This document shows positions 36,696 through 37,488 of a DNA stretch of 37,488 nt, one piece after another; within the stretch, counting starts at the first letter, position 1, and each line of letters starts with the position of its first letter. The notes under the pieces were generated by a model, which had not been told where the DNA came from, did no database searches, and saw only the letters and a program-made list of their open reading frames with translations. The position numbers and the translations under genes are program-made. Source of the stretch: an uncultured Lachnospiraceae bacterium (GTDB lineage Bacteria; Bacillota; Clostridia; Lachnospirales; Lachnospiraceae). The stretch is from the NCBI GenBank assembly GCA_946631295.1, contig CAMOZY010000020.1:1-37488 (forward strand), in the 5' to 3' direction.

Positions 36696-37488
36696 ATGAA
36701 AAAAGTTTATTACATCCTGACCATCATATTATCAGTACTGATCATCATCCTCTTTGCGGTGGTTTCAGCAACATCAACAGATGACATACCTGCTGCTTGC
36801 ATGGGGCTGATCATAACGCTTATGGCTGTAGGATTTTTGATTTTGTCTGTTTTGGGATTAAAAAAGGACATTTATATTCCGGGTATCATGCTTAAAAAAG
36901 CCGGGGTATTTGCCATAGGAATCGGACTTATGTTTTTGGAGGCAGGGCTATTTCATAAGGAATATCTGCTTCAGGGGATTTCACTTTTCGCACTTATTGC
37001 CGGCGTTGCAGGAGTGACATTTTTTATCCTTGGAAACAACCTTATCAGGAAAAAGAATGAAAAAGCTAAATCCGAAAACGTATGGATCACATATAAGGAA
37101 GTCCTGTTTGCAAAGATGCCGTCATTAAGCCGCACTTTACGCAGTGGAGTTACTGCCGATGACATCAGGGCTGCCGAAACGGAAATGGGCATAACTTTTC
37201 CCGAAGCACTTAAAAAGCTTTACATGACAAATAACGGTGATGACGGAAAAGCACTCTGCGGTATGATATGCGGATTTCACTTTCTCAGTCTTGAAGCACT
37301 TCTTTCCGAATGGCGCAGTCTTAAAAATATCGCGGAAAATCCGGAGATCAATAATCGCGGTCAGTTTAGTTCTGATCCCGTCGGATATATAAGGAAATGT
37401 TATGCTGATGTTAAATGGATCCCTGTCTGTACGGACGGAAGCGGGAATTTCATCGGTATTGACCTTGATCCGGATCTGAACGGAACAG
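36696..37488 (+). CDS. membrane protein with SMI1/KNR4 (SUKH) domain (3' end outside window)
   Basis: I translated this by hand from the ATG at 36696 (ribosome site GAAAGG); it stays open to the window end, 264 codons so far. Four hydrophobic segments fill about residues 5-115. A cytoplasmic SUKH domain follows: DIRAAETEMGITFPEALKKL, then LYMTNNGDDG, GFHFLSLEALLSEW, and near the end WIPVCTDGSGNFIGIDLDPD. SUKH domains include many immunity proteins of bacterial toxin systems and also housekeeping regulators. No toxin gene is seen in the window, so immunity is only a possibility. The coupling to a multi-pass membrane region is unusual. Confidence 0.85.
   Translation, partial: MKKVYYILTIILSVLIIILFAVVSATSTDDIPAACMGLIITLMAVGFLILSVLGLKKDIYIPGIMLKKAGVFAIGIGLMFLEAGLFHKEYLLQGISLFALIAGVAGVTFFILGNNLIRKKNEKAKSENVWITYKEVLFAKMPSLSRTLRSGVTADDIRAAETEMGITFPEALKKLYMTNNGDDGKALCGMICGFHFLSLEALLSEWRSLKNIAENPEINNRGQFSSDPVGYIRKCYADVKWIPVCTDGSGNFIGIDLDPDLNGT

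Overview
This window reads as the chromosomal replication-origin region of a Firmicute in class Clostridia, most likely family Lachnospiraceae. The basis is the gene order, the moderate AT bias, the large YidC and GyrB variants, a DUF3881 protein and a DUF4446 gene downstream of parB. I see no rRNA, CRISPR array, insertion sequence or prophage gene. The species cannot be named from sequence alone.

Layout. The origin lies at about 19.77-20.33 kb, between dnaA (minus strand) and rpmH (plus strand). Leftward from it runs dnaA-dnaN-S4 protein-recF-gyrB-gyrA-CPA2 antiporter. A terminator follows, then an unrecognised nuclease-like protein. Further left is an island in the opposite (plus, head-on) orientation: mutS2 and a two-component system. 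Beyond it are a degenerate HtrA-like protein, the exoribonuclease YhaM and the truncated RNA methyltransferase RlmD, again on minus. Rightward from the origin runs rpmH-rnpA-yidD-yidC-jag, a terminator, mnmE-mnmG-rsmG, a 536-bp gene-free stretch, two orphan genes, parA-parB, a DUF4446 gene, serS, a DUF3881 gene, tRNA-Arg(CCT), a phosphoketolase gene, and a truncated membrane protein with a SUKH (SMI1/KNR4) domain.

How the parts work together. DnaA with at least six near-consensus boxes starts replication. DnaN, RecF and gyrase serve fork processivity, repair and supercoiling. ParA, ParB and parS sites handle origin segregation. RnpA, MnmE, MnmG, RsmG, SerS and RlmD serve RNA maturation and translation. 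YidD, YidC and Jag belong to membrane protein insertion and envelope control. Phosphoketolase is a catabolic enzyme with its own terminator and strongly biased codon use.

Most unusual points. (1) A 232-bp imperfect inverted repeat at 27692-27923 with a three-way-junction-like head sits inside the parS cluster. (2) Two perfect and three degenerate parS sites bracket two orphan genes; one degenerate site overlaps an orphan-gene promoter and another lies next to the parA promoter. (3) The HtrA-like protein has lost all three catalytic residues. (4) YidC lacks the conserved groove arginine and carries a large inserted loop. (5) GyrB has an acidic insertion of roughly 60 residues. (6) mutS2 and the HtrA-like gene face each other from promoters so close to their ATGs that both mRNAs may be leaderless. 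(7) Near-identical palindromes sit just after the mnmG and parB stop codons.
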